45,396 nt of DNA from Alphaproteobacteria bacterium (GCA_019239415.1 JAFAZW010000020.1:1-45396); one strand, 5' to 3'; shown: positions 10,402 to 20,116, counted from the stretch's first letter. The notes: generated by a model not told the origin, from the letters alone. Numbers and translations: made by a program.

Positions 10402-12221
10402 TCCTCCTCCTCGAGATAGCGCACGATCGCCTCGGCGGCGTCCTCGGCGGAAAGGCGGCCGGTGTCGACCCGGAGCTCCGGCGCCTCGGGCGGCTCGTAG
10501 GGCGCGCCGATGCCGGTGAAGTTCGGGATGCGGCCGGCGCGGGCCTTGGCGTAGAGGCCCTTCGGATCGCGCCGCTCCGCCTCGGCGAGCGCGACGTCGA
10601 CGAATATCTCGACGAAGTCGCCTTCGGGCAGCATCGCCCGCACCATCCGGCGCTCGGACCGATAGGGGCTGATGAAGGCGGCGAGGACGATGAGCCCGCC
10701 ATCGAGCATCAGCTTCGCCGTCTCGCCGACGCGGCGGATATTCTCGGCGCGGTCGGCTTCCGAGAAGCCGAGGTCGCGGTTGAGGCCGAGCCGGACGTTG
10801 TCGCCGTCGAGGAGGAAGGTGTGGCGCCCGCGCGCGTGCAGCTTCGCCTCGACGAGGTTGGCGATGGTCGACTTGCCGGCGCCCGACAGACCGGTGAACC
10901 ACAGCAGCCGCGGCCGCTGGCCCTTGAGGCCGGCGCGCGCTTCCCGCGTCACCTGGAGCGCCTGCGGGTGGAGGTTCTGCGAGCGGCGCAGGGCGTGGCG
11001 GATGAGGCCGGCGCCGACCGTGTCGTTGGTGACGCGGTCGATCAGGATGAAGCCGCCGAGGTCGCGGCTCCTCTCGTACGGCGCGTGGACGAGGGGCCTG
11101 TCGGTCCACAGGTCGCAGACGCCGATGCCGTTCAGCGCGAGCGTCCGCGCCGGCGCCGGCTCCAGCGTCGTCATGTCGATCTCGTGCTTGGGCGGTTGCA
11201 GGGTGGCGAGGCAGGTCTGGGTAGCGAGCTTCAGCGCATATTGGCGGCCCGGCACCAGCTCCTCATGCGCCATCCAGACGATGGTAGCTTCGAACTGGTC
11301 GGCGACGTCGGGCGCGCCGTAGCTGCTGACGACGTCGCCGCGCGAGCAGTCCACTTCGCTCGTGAAGGCGAGGGCGATCGACTCGCCGGCCCGTGCGCAG
11401 TCCGCGTCCGCGCCGGCGACGAGCACGCGCGCGACGGTGGCCTCCACCTCCGCCGGCAGGATCCAGACGCGCTCCCCCTTCGCCACCTTGCCGCTGGCAA
11501 CGAGCCCGGCGGCGCCGCGAAAGCCGCCGTCGCGGATCGCCGTCTGCACGGGCAGCCAGAAAGGTCCGTCGGCGCGAAGCGCCTTCGGCTCGGCCGTTTC
11601 GAGGTGAGCGAGGAGGGTGGGTCCTTCATACCAGCGCATCGCGTCCGAGCCGCGCGTGACGTTGTCGCCGACCGTGGCGGAGACGGGGATGGCGACGAAC
11701 GCGTCGGCAACGACGCGGAAATCGGCGACGATGCGATCGAAGACGGCGCGGTCGTAGCCGACCAGGTCCATCTTGTTGACCACCAGCACGATGGTGCCGA
11801 CGCCCAGCAGGCGGCACAGGAAGGCGTGCCGCCGGCTCTGCTCGAGCACGCCCTTCCGGGCGTCGACCAGCACCAGCGCCAGTTCGGAGGTCGAGGCGCC
11901 GGTGACGAGGTTCCTGGTATATTGCTCGTGCCCGGGGGCGTCCGCGACGACGAACTTGCGCCTGTCGGTCTCGAAGAAGCGCCAGGCGACGTCGATGGTG
12001 ATGCCCTGCTCGCGCTCCGCCTCGAGCCCGTCGACCAAGCGCGACAGGTCGCCGCCGCACTGGGCGAGCTCGTCCTCATAGGCCGAGCCGGTCTCGTAGA
12101 GCAGGCGGCCGAGCAGGCTCGACTTGCCGTCGTCGACCGAGCCGCAGGTGATGAGGCGAAGCAGCGTCTTCTCGGGCGCCGCGGCCGGGGGCGGCGGCTT
12201 GCGGCGGCGGAACAGGGCCAT
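10398..12221 (-). CDS. cysNC: Sulfate adenylyltransferase subunit 1 fused to adenylylsulfate kinase
   Basis: A 607-residue bifunctional enzyme of sulfate activation. The CysN part is an EF-Tu-like GTPase with P-loop GSVDDGKSS, switch motif DAPGHEQY and NKMD; it drives ATP sulfurylase activity together with CysD. The C-terminal CysC domain has P-loop GLSGAGKST at about residue 444 and the block [17 protein letters not shown], and phosphorylates APS to PAPS. The preceding cysD overlaps it by one base (TGATG), and the downstream lipoprotein overlaps as ATGA, giving a tight three-gene operon. Assimilatory PAPS reductase and sulfite reductase genes are not in the window. Confidence 0.96.
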   Translation of the reverse strand: MALFRRRKPPPPAAAPEKTLLRLITCGSVDDGKSSLLGRLLYETGSAYEDELAQCGGDLSRLVDGLEAEREQGITIDVAWRFFETDRRKFVVADAPGHEQYTRNLVTGASTSELALVLVDARKGVLEQSRRHAFLCRLLGVGTIVLVVNKMDLVGYDRAVFDRIVADFRVVADAFVAIPVSATVGDNVTRGSDAMRWYEGPTLLAHLETAEPKALRADGPFWLPVQTAIRDGGFRGAAGLVASGKVAKGERVWILPAEVEATVARVLVAGADADCARAGESIALAFTSEVDCSRGDVVSSYGAPDVADQFEATIVWMAHEELVPGRQYALKLATQTCLATLQPPKHEIDMTTLEPAPARTLALNGIGVCDLWTDRPLVHAPYERSRDLGGFILIDRVTNDTVGAGLIRHALRRSQNLHPQALQVTREARAGLKGQRPRLLWFTGLSGAGKSTIANLVEAKLHARGRHTFLLDGDNVRLGLNRDLGFSEADRAENIRRVGETAKLMLDGGLIVLAAFISPYRSERRMVRAMLPEGDFVEIFVDVALAEAERRDPKGLYAKARAGRIPNFTGIGAPYEPPEAPELRVDTGRLSAEDAAEAIVRYLEEEE

Positions 12222-13117
12222 CAGAAATAGCCCTCCCGCTTCTTGCGCTCCATCGAGGCGGCGCCGTCGCGATCGATGATCCGGCCCTGCCGCTCCGAGA
12301 GGCGGTCGCGCCGCATCTCGTCGAGCAACTCGGCGATCGTCGTTGCGCGGCTCTCGATCGCGCCGGACAGCGGGTAGCAGCCGAGGGTCCGGAAGCGGAC
12401 CCAGCGCTCCTCCGCCTCGCCCGGTTCGGCCCGGAGGCGGTCGTCGTCGACCATCAGGATCGTGCCGTCGCGCACCACCGTCGGACGCGGCGCCGCGAAA
12501 TAGAGATCCGAAACCTCGATCCCTTCCGCTTCAACGTAGGACCACACGTCGCGCTCGGTCCAATTGGAGAGCGGAAAGATGCGGAAGCTCTCCCCCTTGG
12601 CTTTGCGGGCGTTGTAGAGCCGCCAGAGCTCCGGCCGCTGGCGCTTCGGATCCCAGCGCTGGCCGGCAGCGCGGAACGAGAAGATGCGCTCCTTCGCCCG
12701 CACCCTCTCTTCGTCGCGGCGCGCGCCGCCGATCGCCGCGTCGAAGCCCCCCGCCTCCAGCGCCTGCTTCAGCCCGTCGGTCTTCCACATCTGGGTGTGC
12801 AGCGCCGAACCGTGGTCGAGCGGGTTGATGCCGCGCGCGTCCGCCTCGGGGTTGCGGTGGACGATGAGCTCCATCCGCGCTTCGGCCGCGGCCTTGTCGC
12901 GCAGCGCATACATCGACCGAAACTTCCAGGTCGTGTCGACGTGGAGCAGCGGGAACGGCGGCGGCGCCGGCGCGAAGGCCTGCTTCGCCAGGTGAAGGAG
13001 GACCGAGCTGTCCTTCCCGGCCGAATAGAGCATGACCGGCCGCTCGCTTTCGGCCACCGCCTCGCGCAGGATGTGGATCGCCTCGGCCTCGAGCCGCTGG
13101 AGGTGCGTGAGCGTCAT
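12221..13117 (-). CDS. cysD: Sulfate adenylyltransferase subunit 2
   Basis: A 298-residue PP-loop ATPase that forms APS from ATP and sulfate with CysN. The start ATG 13117 opens [20 protein letters not shown], matching the family. The PP-loop is [13 protein letters not shown], and later blocks such as [14 protein letters not shown] and [11 protein letters not shown] are typical. The C-terminus ends in the usual KKREGYF. Upstream, 69 bp separate it from the divergent metallo-hydrolase gene. No obvious CysB or other operator was identified in that short space. Confidence 0.96.
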   Translation of the reverse strand: MTLTHLQRLEAEAIHILREAVAESERPVMLYSAGKDSSVLLHLAKQAFAPAPPPFPLLHVDTTWKFRSMYALRDKAAAEARMELIVHRNPEADARGINPLDHGSALHTQMWKTDGLKQALEAGGFDAAIGGARRDEERVRAKERIFSFRAAGQRWDPKRQRPELWRLYNARKAKGESFRIFPLSNWTERDVWSYVEAEGIEVSDLYFAAPRPTVVRDGTILMVDDDRLRAEPGEAEERWVRFRTLGCYPLSGAIESRATTIAELLDEMRRDRLSERQGRIIDRDGAASMERKKREGYF

Positions 13118-13186
13118 CGCGCCGCCACCCTTAATGGCCCGTTCGCGCCGGTTGCAACTTCCCCGGGCCGAGGCCATGTGCCGGGG

Positions 13187-13852
13187 ATGTCCGAACCGCC
13201 CCTCAAGGCCGTCATCGTCCCGGTGACGCCGCTCCAGCAGAATTCGACTCTGCTCTGGTGCACGACGACCATGAAGGGCGCCTTCACCGATCCCGGCGGC
13301 GACCTCGACCGGCTGAAGGCGGCGGCGCGCCAGCATGGCGTGGAGGTCGAGAAGATCCTCCTCACCCACGGCCATATCGACCATTGCGGCTCCGCCAAGA
13401 TCCTCGCCGACGAGCTGGGCGTCCCGATCGAGGGGCCGCACGAAGCGGACCGCTTCTGGATCGCCCGCCTCGAGGACGACGGACGCAATTACGGCATCAC
13501 CGGCAAGGTCTTCGAATCGGACCGCTGGCTGGCCAACGGCGACACGGTGACGGTCGGCGCGCTGACCTTCGACGTCTACCATTGCCCCGGCCACACGCCG
13601 GGCCACGTCGTCTTCCACCATCCGCCCTCGAAGCTCGCCATCGTCGGCGACGTCCTGTTCAGGGGCTCGATCGGCCGCACCGACTTTCCGATGGGCAACC
13701 ACCAGGACCTGATCGACGCCATCACCCAGCGCCTCTGGCCGCTCGGGTCCGACACGATGTTCGTGCCCGGTCACGGTCCGATGTCGAGCTTCGGCCAGGA
13801 GCGGCAGAGCAACCCGTTCGTCGCAGACCGGGTGCTCGCCCGCCCCGCCTGA
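13187..13852 (+). CDS. Metallo-beta-lactamase fold hydrolase, glyoxalase II-like
   Basis: A 221-residue MBL-fold protein. The dinuclear metal site is visible as THGHIDHCG, followed by [12 protein letters not shown], a [13 protein letters not shown] block with the bridging Asp, and a last histidine in VPGHG. The layout matches the short YcbL/GloB2-like glyoxalase II-type thioester hydrolases, a group with broad substrates. It is divergent from cysD and followed by a long hairpin repeat. Start ATG 13187 is preferred. An in-frame GTG nine bases upstream is also possible. Confidence 0.92.
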   Translation: MSEPPLKAVIVPVTPLQQNSTLLWCTTTMKGAFTDPGGDLDRLKAAARQHGVEVEKILLTHGHIDHCGSAKILADELGVPIEGPHEADRFWIARLEDDGRNYGITGKVFESDRWLANGDTVTVGALTFDVYHCPGHTPGHVVFHHPPSKLAIVGDVLFRGSIGRTDFPMGNHQDLIDAITQRLWPLGSDTMFVPGHGPMSSFGQERQSNPFVADRVLARPA

Positions 13853-13879
13853 GCCGAGCTCTGGCGATTGTCCACAAAT

Positions 13880-13964
13880 CCGTTCGGGCTGAGCCTGTCG
13901 AAGCCTTGTCCTTCCTTGCTGAGGAGGAAGAAAGACAGGCCTTCGACAGGCTCAGGCCGAACGG
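13880..13964. repeat. Long inverted repeat, family B copy 1
   Basis: An 85-bp imperfect hairpin begins with CCGTTCGGGCTGAGCCTGTC and ends with the complementary arm ending in GGCCGAACGG; the tip contains a second CTTCCT/AGGAAG stem. A near copy lies at 21035-21123. It sits in the gap between the MBL hydrolase and the cyclophilin, 28 bp after the first gene's stop. Confidence 0.88.
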
Positions 13965-14052
13965 TGCCTGAGTGTCGGCGCACCGAGCAAGGGGTGGCGC
14001 CGTGTCGCCGTGCAGCCTATCTGCCGCCGCGAACGACAGGAGACATGCCGCC

Positions 14053-14514
14053 ATGGCCAACGAACTCAACACCCTCGTCCTCAACCTCGATTCGGGCGGG
14101 GACGTCGTCATCCGGCTGCGGCCGGACCTCGCGCCGGGCCACGTCCAGCGTATCCGCGAGCTGGTCGAGGAAGGCTTTTACGATGGCGTCGTCTTCCACC
14201 GCGTCATCCCCGGCTTCATGGCGCAGGGCGGCGACCCGACCGGGACGGGCATGGGCGGGTCGAACCGGCCGGACCTCAAGGCCGAATTCTCCAACGCCCC
14301 GCACGTGCGCGGCGTCGCCTCGATGGCGCGCGCGCAGAATCCGAACAGCGCCAACAGCCAGTTCTTCATCTGCTTCGACGACGCCCGTTTCCTCGACGGC
14401 CAGTACACCGTCTGGGGCGAGGTCGTCGAAGGCATGGAGCATGTCGACGCCCTCCCGAAGGGCGAGCCGCCGCGCCAGCCCGGCAAGATCGTCAAGGCCA
14501 GCCTGAGGCCCTAG
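14053..14514 (+). CDS. Peptidyl-prolyl cis-trans isomerase, cyclophilin type
   Basis: A 153-residue single-domain cyclophilin without a signal peptide, so probably cytoplasmic. The family blocks are all present: FYDGVVFHRVIPGFMAQGGD, a GTGMGG loop, SMARAQNPNSANSQFFI and the final FDGQYTVWGEV-like stretch (here LDGQYTVWGEVVEGM). The substrate-binding Arg/Phe/Gln residues typical of active enzymes appear to be kept. The start ATG 14053 has AGGAG about ten bases before it. The SDR gene starts only four bases after its stop, suggesting co-transcription. Confidence 0.95.
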   Translation: MANELNTLVLNLDSGGDVVIRLRPDLAPGHVQRIRELVEEGFYDGVVFHRVIPGFMAQGGDPTGTGMGGSNRPDLKAEFSNAPHVRGVASMARAQNPNSANSQFFICFDDARFLDGQYTVWGEVVEGMEHVDALPKGEPPRQPGKIVKASLRP

Positions 14515-14518
14515 CGCC

Positions 14519-15277
14519 GTGGCGGCGCGCCCCGTCACCCTCATCACCGGCGCCTCGGCGGGACTGGGCGTCGAATTCGCGCGCCTCTGCTCCGCGCGGG
14601 GCGACGAGCTGGTGCTGGTCGCCCGGCGGCGGGAGCGGCTCGACGCGCTGGCGCGGGAGCTCGGCAAGGCGCACGTCTTCGCCGCCGACCTCGCCGCGCC
14701 CGGCGCCGCCGCGGCCCTGATCGGCGAGGTGGAGGCGGCGGGGCTCCAGGTCGAGACGCTGATCAACAATGCCGGCTTCGGCCTCGCCGGCCGCTTCGAC
14801 GAACAACCGCCGGAGCGGCAGACGGCGATGATCGACCTCGACATGCGGGTGCTTACCGAGCTGTGCCGCCTGGTCCTGCCCGGCATGGTCGCCAACCGCC
14901 GCGGCTTCGTCCTCAACGTCGCCTCCACCGCGGCTTTTCAGCCCGGCCCGTACATGGCCGTCTATTATGCCTCGAAGAGCTACGTCCTCTCCCTCACCGA
15001 GGCGACCCACGAGGAGCTGAAGGACAGCGGCGTCCACGTCACCGCGCTCTGCCCCGGTCCGACCGCGACCGAGTTCTTCGAAGTCGCGGGCGATCCGAAC
15101 GGCAAGCTCGCAAAGCTCGCCGTCCCCGCCCGCGCGGTGGCCGAGGCGGGACTCGCGGGTCTCGCGAGGAACCGCGCCATCGTTATCCCGGGCCGCACCA
15201 ACAAGCTGACGGCACAGGCCTCGCGCTTCCTCCCGCGCGCGACCATGCGGCGGATCGTCGCCCGGCTGAAAAGCTAG
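14519..15277 (+). CDS. Short-chain dehydrogenase/reductase
   Basis: A classical SDR of 252 residues with the nucleotide-binding motif TGASAGLG near the N-terminus, NNAGFG, a catalytic serine in VASTAAF and the YYASKSY active-site tyrosine-lysine pair. CPGPTATEFF follows, as in the DltE/YdfG-like group of SDRs often annotated as general oxidoreductases. The substrate is unknown. It starts with GTG 14519 just after the cyclophilin stop. It ends convergent with the LysR gene, overlapping by four bases. Confidence 0.92.
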   Translation: MAARPVTLITGASAGLGVEFARLCSARGDELVLVARRRERLDALARELGKAHVFAADLAAPGAAAALIGEVEAAGLQVETLINNAGFGLAGRFDEQPPERQTAMIDLDMRVLTELCRLVLPGMVANRRGFVLNVASTAAFQPGPYMAVYYASKSYVLSLTEATHEELKDSGVHVTALCPGPTATEFFEVAGDPNGKLAKLAVPARAVAEAGLAGLARNRAIVIPGRTNKLTAQASRFLPRATMRRIVARLKS

Positions 15278-16158
15278 GCGGCGGCGTCCGCGAACAGCCA
15301 GTCGTGGAAGAGCCGGACCGGCCGGCGGTTGATCGACGAGCGGCGGCACGCGAACCAGTAAGCGTAGGGACTCGGCGCGGCGATCCCGAACAGCTGGACG
15401 AGCCTTTCGTCCTGCGACGCCTTGAGGTGGCTTTCCAGCATGAACGCGACCCCGAGCCCCTCCGCGGCGGCGTCGAGGATCAGCTGGCCCGAATCGAAAT
15501 GGTCGATCGCCGCCGGCTGGAGGTCCGGCAGCCCGACCGCCTCACGCCAATAATCGAACGTGTCGGGCAGGTCGCGGTGGAGGAAGATGGTGGTCCGGCC
15601 GAGCTCGGCGGGGTCGCGCAGCGCCTCCGCCCCCTCCGCGAGGCGCCAGGCGCCGATCGCCACCACCCGGTCCTCGGCATCGATGCGGCGGGAATAGAGG
15701 TGCGGGTCGATCTCCACGGCCACCGCGATCACCGCGTCGAGCCCCTCGTCGAGCCGCGCCAGGAGGTGCGCGCCGGTGTCGATGTCGATGTGCAGCTCCG
15801 GATGCGCGGCGCGCAACTCGGGCAGGTGCTGCATCATCCGCTGCGAGGCGAAGAGCGGCGGCACGCCGAGCCTCAGGCGCATCAGCTCCTGACCGCCGAG
15901 CGCCCGCTCCATCGCCATCGCGAGGCTGTCGAGGGCCGGCGCGATCTCCGAGAGCAGCTGCTCGCCCTCGGCGTTGAGATGGATCGCCTGGTGCCGCCGC
16001 TCGAACAGAAGATGGCCCACGAACCGCTCCAGCGCCTGAATCCGGCGGGTCAGCGCCGGCGATGACAAGGCCAGGGCCTCGGCGGCGGCCTTGACCGAGC
16101 CGAGCCGTGCGACCTGCACGAACGCCTCGATCGCGGTGAGGGGCGGCAGCCTGCGCAT
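15274..16158 (-). CDS. LysR-family transcriptional regulator
   Basis: A regulator of about 294 residues. The N-terminal winged helix-turn-helix is clear (LPPLTAIEAFVQVARLGSVK, then AAAEALALSSPALTRRIQALE), followed by a periplasmic-binding-protein-like effector domain. It resembles the GcvA-type start. ATG 16158 has GGGAG five bases upstream, so I prefer it to ATG 16170. The gene is convergent with the SDR. Its promoter region faces a 300-bp space shared with the CDC48-like gene. A possible minus-strand promoter is TTGTGC, 16 bases, then TATATG, just upstream. The target genes are unknown. Confidence 0.9.
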   Translation of the reverse strand: MRRLPPLTAIEAFVQVARLGSVKAAAEALALSSPALTRRIQALERFVGHLLFERRHQAIHLNAEGEQLLSEIAPALDSLAMAMERALGGQELMRLRLGVPPLFASQRMMQHLPELRAAHPELHIDIDTGAHLLARLDEGLDAVIAVAVEIDPHLYSRRIDAEDRVVAIGAWRLAEGAEALRDPAELGRTTIFLHRDLPDTFDYWREAVGLPDLQPAAIDHFDSGQLILDAAAEGLGVAFMLESHLKASQDERLVQLFGIAAPSPYAYWFACRRSSINRRPVRLFHDWLFADAAA

Positions 16159-16239
16159 CCTTGCTCCCATTTTCCTTTATCTTGCAACGCACTAGCGCGG
16201 CTTCGGCGCGGCAGGGGCGGAAATCCGCCTTTTCCCGCA

Positions 16240-16372
16240 TGCATATTTTGCACCCATATAGCATTTCTTCGCACTTGCACAATGTCTGCTGCAGCGCGAA
16301 AAGAACCCTGCCTTTCAGGCATCCTCTCCTAACAAACTTTCGGCCGGTCCCTTGCGGACCGGCCTTTTTTTT
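16240..16372 (+). ncRNA. Possible small RNA or terminated leader ahead of the CDC48-like gene
   Basis: The only gene-free stretch of about 300 bp in the first 20 kb (16171-16475) carries a strong plus-strand terminator with no plus-strand coding gene within 1 kb upstream. A short transcript must therefore start somewhere in 16171-16330. The segment before the terminator contains a pyrimidine-rich TCCTCTCCTAAC, similar to the C-rich, anti-Shine-Dalgarno motifs of alphaproteobacterial trans-acting small RNAs. I cannot point to a convincing plus-strand promoter, so the 5' end is a guess. Confidence 0.35.
16342..16372 (+). terminator. Strong intrinsic terminator with no upstream gene on its strand
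   Basis: A perfect 9-bp stem, GGCCGGTCC with its complement, and a five-base loop (CTTGC) are followed directly by eight Ts. It points away from the LysR gene and lies about 100 bp before the CDC48-like start. Confidence 0.85.
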
Positions 16373-16377
16373 GCGCG

Positions 16378-16403
16378 CGGTCCAGTGGATCGGCCCTTTT
16401 TTT
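16378..16403 (+). terminator. Second, weaker terminator-like hairpin in tandem
   Basis: CGGTCC and GGATCG can pair (one G-T pair) around the loop AGT, followed by GCCC and seven Ts at 16397-16403. It repeats the layout and partly the sequence of the stronger hairpin five bases upstream, as if duplicated. Confidence 0.5.
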
Positions 16404-16475
16404 GCCTGTGCGGACCCGCCGGGGTGGAACCGCCGTTGTCCTCGCTTATCTCCCGCGCCTGACGAAAGGACGATG

Positions 16476-18773
16476 ATGGCGGACGAGGAACGGCAGCCGA
16501 CGCGGCTGCAGGTGGCGACGATGCGGCCCGAGGACAGCGGCCGCGGCCTCGCGCGCCTCCCCCGGCGGCTGATGGCCGAGCTCGGCCTCGGCGAGGGCGA
16601 CGTCGTCGAGATCACCGGCAAGCGCGCCACGCCGGCCCGCGCCGTCGCCCCCTATCCCGAGGACGAGGGCCTCGACATCATCCGCCTCGACGGCCTCCAG
16701 CGCGCCAATGCCGAGATCGGCTCGGGCGACTTCGTCACCTTGCGCAAGGCCGAATCGAAGCCCGCCCAGCGCGTCGTCTTCGCCCCCGCGCAGAAGAATC
16801 TGCGCCTCCACGGCTCGGCTCAGGCATTGAAGCGCAGCTTCGGCATGAAGCCGCTGACCGCCGGCGACATCGTCGCCACCACCGGGCAGCAGCAGGTGCA
16901 GCGCGGCGACATCCCGCCCGAGCTGCGCCAGATGCTCGCCTCGCCCGCTTACGCCCTGCAGGAGATCCGCCTCACCGTCGTCTCCTCGACCCCCAAGGGC
17001 ATCGTCCATATCGACGCCACCACCGAGGTCGAGCTGCTTCCCGAATATACCGAGGCCGCCGAGACCCGCCGCGCCGACGTCACCTACGACGATCTCGGCG
17101 GCATGGGCGCGACGATCGACCAGCTGCGCGAGATGGTCGAGCTCCCGCTGCGCTACCCCGAGATCTTCGAGCGACTGGGCGTCGACCCGCCCAAGGGCGT
17201 CCTCCTCTACGGCCCGCCCGGCACCGGCAAGACCCGCCTCGCCCGCGCCGTCGCCAACGAGAGCGACGCCAATTTCTTCCACATTGCCGGCCCGGAGATC
17301 ATGGGCTCGGCTTATGGCGAGAGCGAGCGGCGCCTGCGCGAGGTATTCGAGGAAGCGGGCAAGGCCTCCCCCTCGATCATCTTCATCGACGAGATCGATT
17401 CGATCGCCCCCAAGCGCGGCCAGGTCCAGGGCGAGACGGAGAAGCGGCTCGTCGCCCAGCTATTGACCCTCCTCGACGGCCTCGAGCCGCGCCAGAACCT
17501 CATCGTCATCGCCGCGACCAACCGCCCCGAGGCGATCGACGAGGCGCTCCGCCGCCCCGGTCGCTTCGACCGCGAGATCGTCATCGGCGTCCCCGACGAG
17601 CGCGGCCGTCGCGAGATCCTCGCCATCCACACCCGCGGCATGCCCCTCGACGGCGGCGTCAATCTCCCCGAGCTCGCCCGCCGCACCTACGGCTTCGTCG
17701 GCGCCGACCTCGCCGCCCTCGTCCGCGAGGCGGCGATCGAGGCGGTCCGCCGCATCATGCCGCAGATCAACCTCGAGGAAGGGACGATCCCGCACGAGGT
17801 GCTCGACACCCTCTCGGTCAAGGGCGGCGACTTCGAGGAGGCGCTGAAGCGCGTCCAGCCCTCGGCGATGCGCGAGGTGATGGTGCAGGCGCCCAATATC
17901 GGCTGGGACGATGTCGGCGGCGTCGACGAGGCGCGCGAGCGGCTGAGAGAAGGCGTCGAGCTGCCCCTCAAGCACCCCGACGCCTTCAAGCGCATGGGCA
18001 TCCGTCCCGCCAAGGGCTTCCTCCTCTACGGCCCGCCCGGCACGGGCAAGACCCTCCTCGCCAAGGCCACCGCCCGCGAGGCGGAAGCGAACTTCATTGC
18101 CACCAAGTCGTCGGACCTGCTCAGCAAATGGTATGGCGAGAGCGAGCAGCAGATCGCCCGCCTGTTCGCCCGCGCGCGCCAGGTCGCGCCGACCGTCATC
18201 TTCATCGACGAACTGGACAGCCTCGTCCCCGCCCGCGGGGGCGGGCTCGGCGAGCCCCAGGTGACGGAGCGCGTCGTCAACACCATCCTCGCCGAGATGG
18301 ACGGACTCGAGGAGCTGGGCTCGGTGGTGGTGATCGGCGCGACCAACCGGCCCAACCTCGTCGACCCGGCCCTGCTCCGCCCGGGCCGTTTCGACGAACT
18401 GATCTATGTCTCCGTGCCCGACGAGGCCGGGCGCCGCCACATCCTGGGCATCCACACCGGGAAGATGCCGCTGGCCGAGGACGTCGACCTCGATTCCCTC
18501 GCCCGCCGCACCGACCGCTTCACCGGCGCCGACCTCGAGGACCTCGTCCGCCGCGCCGGCCTCCACGCGCTGCGCGCGTCGATGGCAGCGGCGACGGTGA
18601 CGATGGCTGATTTCGACCGCGCCCTCGACGACACCCGCGCCAGCGTCACCCCCGAAATGGAACGCGACTACGAACGCATCCAGGCCAGCCTCAAGCAGGA
18701 CGCGATGAGCTCGGCGGCAGGCATCGGCTTCGTCGCCCCCGGCATGCTGACGCCGCGCGGGCCGAAGGGGTAA
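16476..18773 (+). CDS. CDC48/VCP-like tandem AAA+ ATPase
   Basis: A 765-residue protein built like archaeal/eukaryotic CDC48: an N-terminal double-psi barrel region (about 1-190) and two AAA+ modules. Walker A GPPGTGKT occurs at about 246 and again at about 519. Walker B appears as IIFIDEIDS and VIFIDELDS, with arginine-finger regions RRPGRFDRE and LRPGRFDE. Such proteins act as hexameric unfoldases and are found in some alphaproteobacteria. The substrate and partner protease are unknown. ATG 16476 is preferred over the adjacent ATG 16473 because AGGA then has better spacing. It stands alone between a tandem terminator upstream and palindromic repeats downstream. Confidence 0.93.
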   Translation: MADEERQPTRLQVATMRPEDSGRGLARLPRRLMAELGLGEGDVVEITGKRATPARAVAPYPEDEGLDIIRLDGLQRANAEIGSGDFVTLRKAESKPAQRVVFAPAQKNLRLHGSAQALKRSFGMKPLTAGDIVATTGQQQVQRGDIPPELRQMLASPAYALQEIRLTVVSSTPKGIVHIDATTEVELLPEYTEAAETRRADVTYDDLGGMGATIDQLREMVELPLRYPEIFERLGVDPPKGVLLYGPPGTGKTRLARAVANESDANFFHIAGPEIMGSAYGESERRLREVFEEAGKASPSIIFIDEIDSIAPKRGQVQGETEKRLVAQLLTLLDGLEPRQNLIVIAATNRPEAIDEALRRPGRFDREIVIGVPDERGRREILAIHTRGMPLDGGVNLPELARRTYGFVGADLAALVREAAIEAVRRIMPQINLEEGTIPHEVLDTLSVKGGDFEEALKRVQPSAMREVMVQAPNIGWDDVGGVDEARERLREGVELPLKHPDAFKRMGIRPAKGFLLYGPPGTGKTLLAKATAREAEANFIATKSSDLLSKWYGESEQQIARLFARARQVAPTVIFIDELDSLVPARGGGLGEPQVTERVVNTILAEMDGLEELGSVVVIGATNRPNLVDPALLRPGRFDELIYVSVPDEAGRRHILGIHTGKMPLAEDVDLDSLARRTDRFTGADLEDLVRRAGLHALRASMAAATVTMADFDRALDDTRASVTPEMERDYERIQASLKQDAMSSAAGIGFVAPGMLTPRGPKG

Positions 18774-18780
18774 GAGAATT

Positions 18781-18818
18781 GGGGACACGTACTTTTTCGT
18801 GAAAAAGTACGTGTCCCC
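18781..18818. repeat. REP-like palindrome, family A copy 2
   Basis: Two perfect 18-bp arms (GGGGACACGTACTTTTTC and its complement) surround a two-base centre GT. It begins eight bases after the CDC48-like stop and shares its core with copies at 3367 and 23504. Confidence 0.88.
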
Positions 18819-18837
18819 TTTGTCCCCACCCCCTGGG

Positions 18838-18857
18838 ATGCCAGCCTTTGCCGGCAT
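18838..18857. repeat. Short palindromic repeat, ATGCC-GGCAT family
   Basis: ATGCCAGC, loop CTTT, GCCGGCAT (one mismatch) lies between the family A palindrome and the MFS stop codon. It resembles the hairpin at 27444-27464 and belongs to the ATGCCGGC-type intergenic repeats of many bacteria. Confidence 0.6.
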
Positions 18858-18862
18858 GACGG

Positions 18863-20116
18863 TCAGGGCCGAATCTGCCACCCCGCCCACGCCGCCAGCC
18901 CGAGCATGATCGCCGCCACCGCCGCGAACGGCAGCGGCCTCGATAGCTCATAGAGCGCCACCGCCGCCGCGGGGGCGGCGATGTACGCCACGCCGTTCAC
19001 CGAGGTCACCATCCCCGCCACCGCATTCTGCTCCTCCGGCCCCACCGCGAGCGAGGCGCCGCTGGTGAAGCCGGGGCGGAAGAAGCCGAAGCCGAGCGAG
19101 GCCAAAGCGAAGCCGAGGGTGAGACCGTAGGCGCCGCTGGCGAGGCCGGTCGCCAGCGTGCCGACCCCGGCCAGCCCGCAGCCCCACAGGACGAGCTGGC
19201 GCGGCGTCATCGCGAAGAAGGGAATGAGCGCCCATTGCGCCAGCAGCGTCGCGCCGGCGCCGGCCATCAGCACGATGGCGATATGCTGCTGCGCCTCGGC
19301 CAGCGGGGCGCCGGAGCGGTCGATGACGAGGAAGCCGATGACGCCCAACAAGGCGGCGTTGCCGTGGCCGCCGACGATGCCGATGACTTGCCAGGGGAGG
19401 ATGCGCCGGTCCGTCCAGGCGAGGCGCGGTTCGTTCGCCGCGCGGCTGTGACCGCCCCGCGTGAGGGTGCCCATCGACGGGAATTCGACGACCTCGCCCC
19501 GCGCGTCGCTGCGCGGCGTGTCGTCGGGGAGGCGCAGGATCAGCGCGGCCAGCACCACCGCGGCGATCAAGGCGAAGACGAACAGCGGCCCCGCGAGGCC
19601 CAGCGGGGCGAACACGAACAAGGGCGCGATCGCCGGCCCGATGATCGTGCCGAGCCCGAAGGAGGAGGCGATCGCGGCGAGGCTGGCGGTGCGCTGCTCA
19701 CCTTCGGTGCGCGCCGCGACATAGGCCTGCACAGCCGGCGGGGAGGCCGAACCGAGGATGCCGTAGATTGCCCGCCCGACGATGAAGACTGGAAATACGA
19801 GCGCCGCCGGGATGACGCCGCGCAGGCCGAGCGCCAGCACCGTCCCGCACACCAGCATCGAGGCGATGAAGCCGATCAGCCCCAGCCGCATCAGCGCCCG
19901 CCGCCCCCGCCGGTCGGCGCGGTGCGCCCAGTGCGGCGCCAGCGCCACCCAGGCGATCGCCGACAGGCTGAACGCCACCGCGACCCACAGATCGGCGATG
20001 TGGAGCTGCCGTCCGATCGCCGGCATCAGCGACTGCATCGCCGTATTGCCCGAGGCGGCGACGAGCATCACGGCGAAGAGAAGGGCGAAGCGTTCGCGCG
20101 AGGCGAAGAGGGCCAT
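18863..20116 (-). CDS. Major facilitator superfamily transporter
   Basis: A 417-residue polytopic inner-membrane protein with about 12 hydrophobic segments. The A-loop region APHWAHRADRRGRRALMRLG, between spans 2 and 3, is the usual MFS signature (GxxxDRxGRR-like). VFIVGRAIYGILGSASPPAVQAYVA further fits drug/metabolite antiporters. No substrate can be assigned. Start ATG 20116 is preferred; ATG 20143 would add nine residues. It is divergent from the PmtA-like methyltransferase, with about 130 bp between. It converges on the CDC48-like gene, with repeats in the gap. Confidence 0.87.
   Translation of the reverse strand: MALFASRERFALLFAVMLVAASGNTAMQSLMPAIGRQLHIADLWVAVAFSLSAIAWVALAPHWAHRADRRGRRALMRLGLIGFIASMLVCGTVLALGLRGVIPAALVFPVFIVGRAIYGILGSASPPAVQAYVAARTEGEQRTASLAAIASSFGLGTIIGPAIAPLFVFAPLGLAGPLFVFALIAAVVLAALILRLPDDTPRSDARGEVVEFPSMGTLTRGGHSRAANEPRLAWTDRRILPWQVIGIVGGHGNAALLGVIGFLVIDRSGAPLAEAQQHIAIVLMAGAGATLLAQWALIPFFAMTPRQLVLWGCGLAGVGTLATGLASGAYGLTLGFALASLGFGFFRPGFTSGASLAVGPEEQNAVAGMVTSVNGVAYIAAPAAAVALYELSRPLPFAAVAAIMLGLAAWAGWQIRP

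Noticed and set aside
16473-16478. Alternative first ATG for the CDC48-like gene
   Set aside because: ATGATG gives two adjacent starts; the second has the better distance from AGGA. The difference is one residue and does not affect the annotation.
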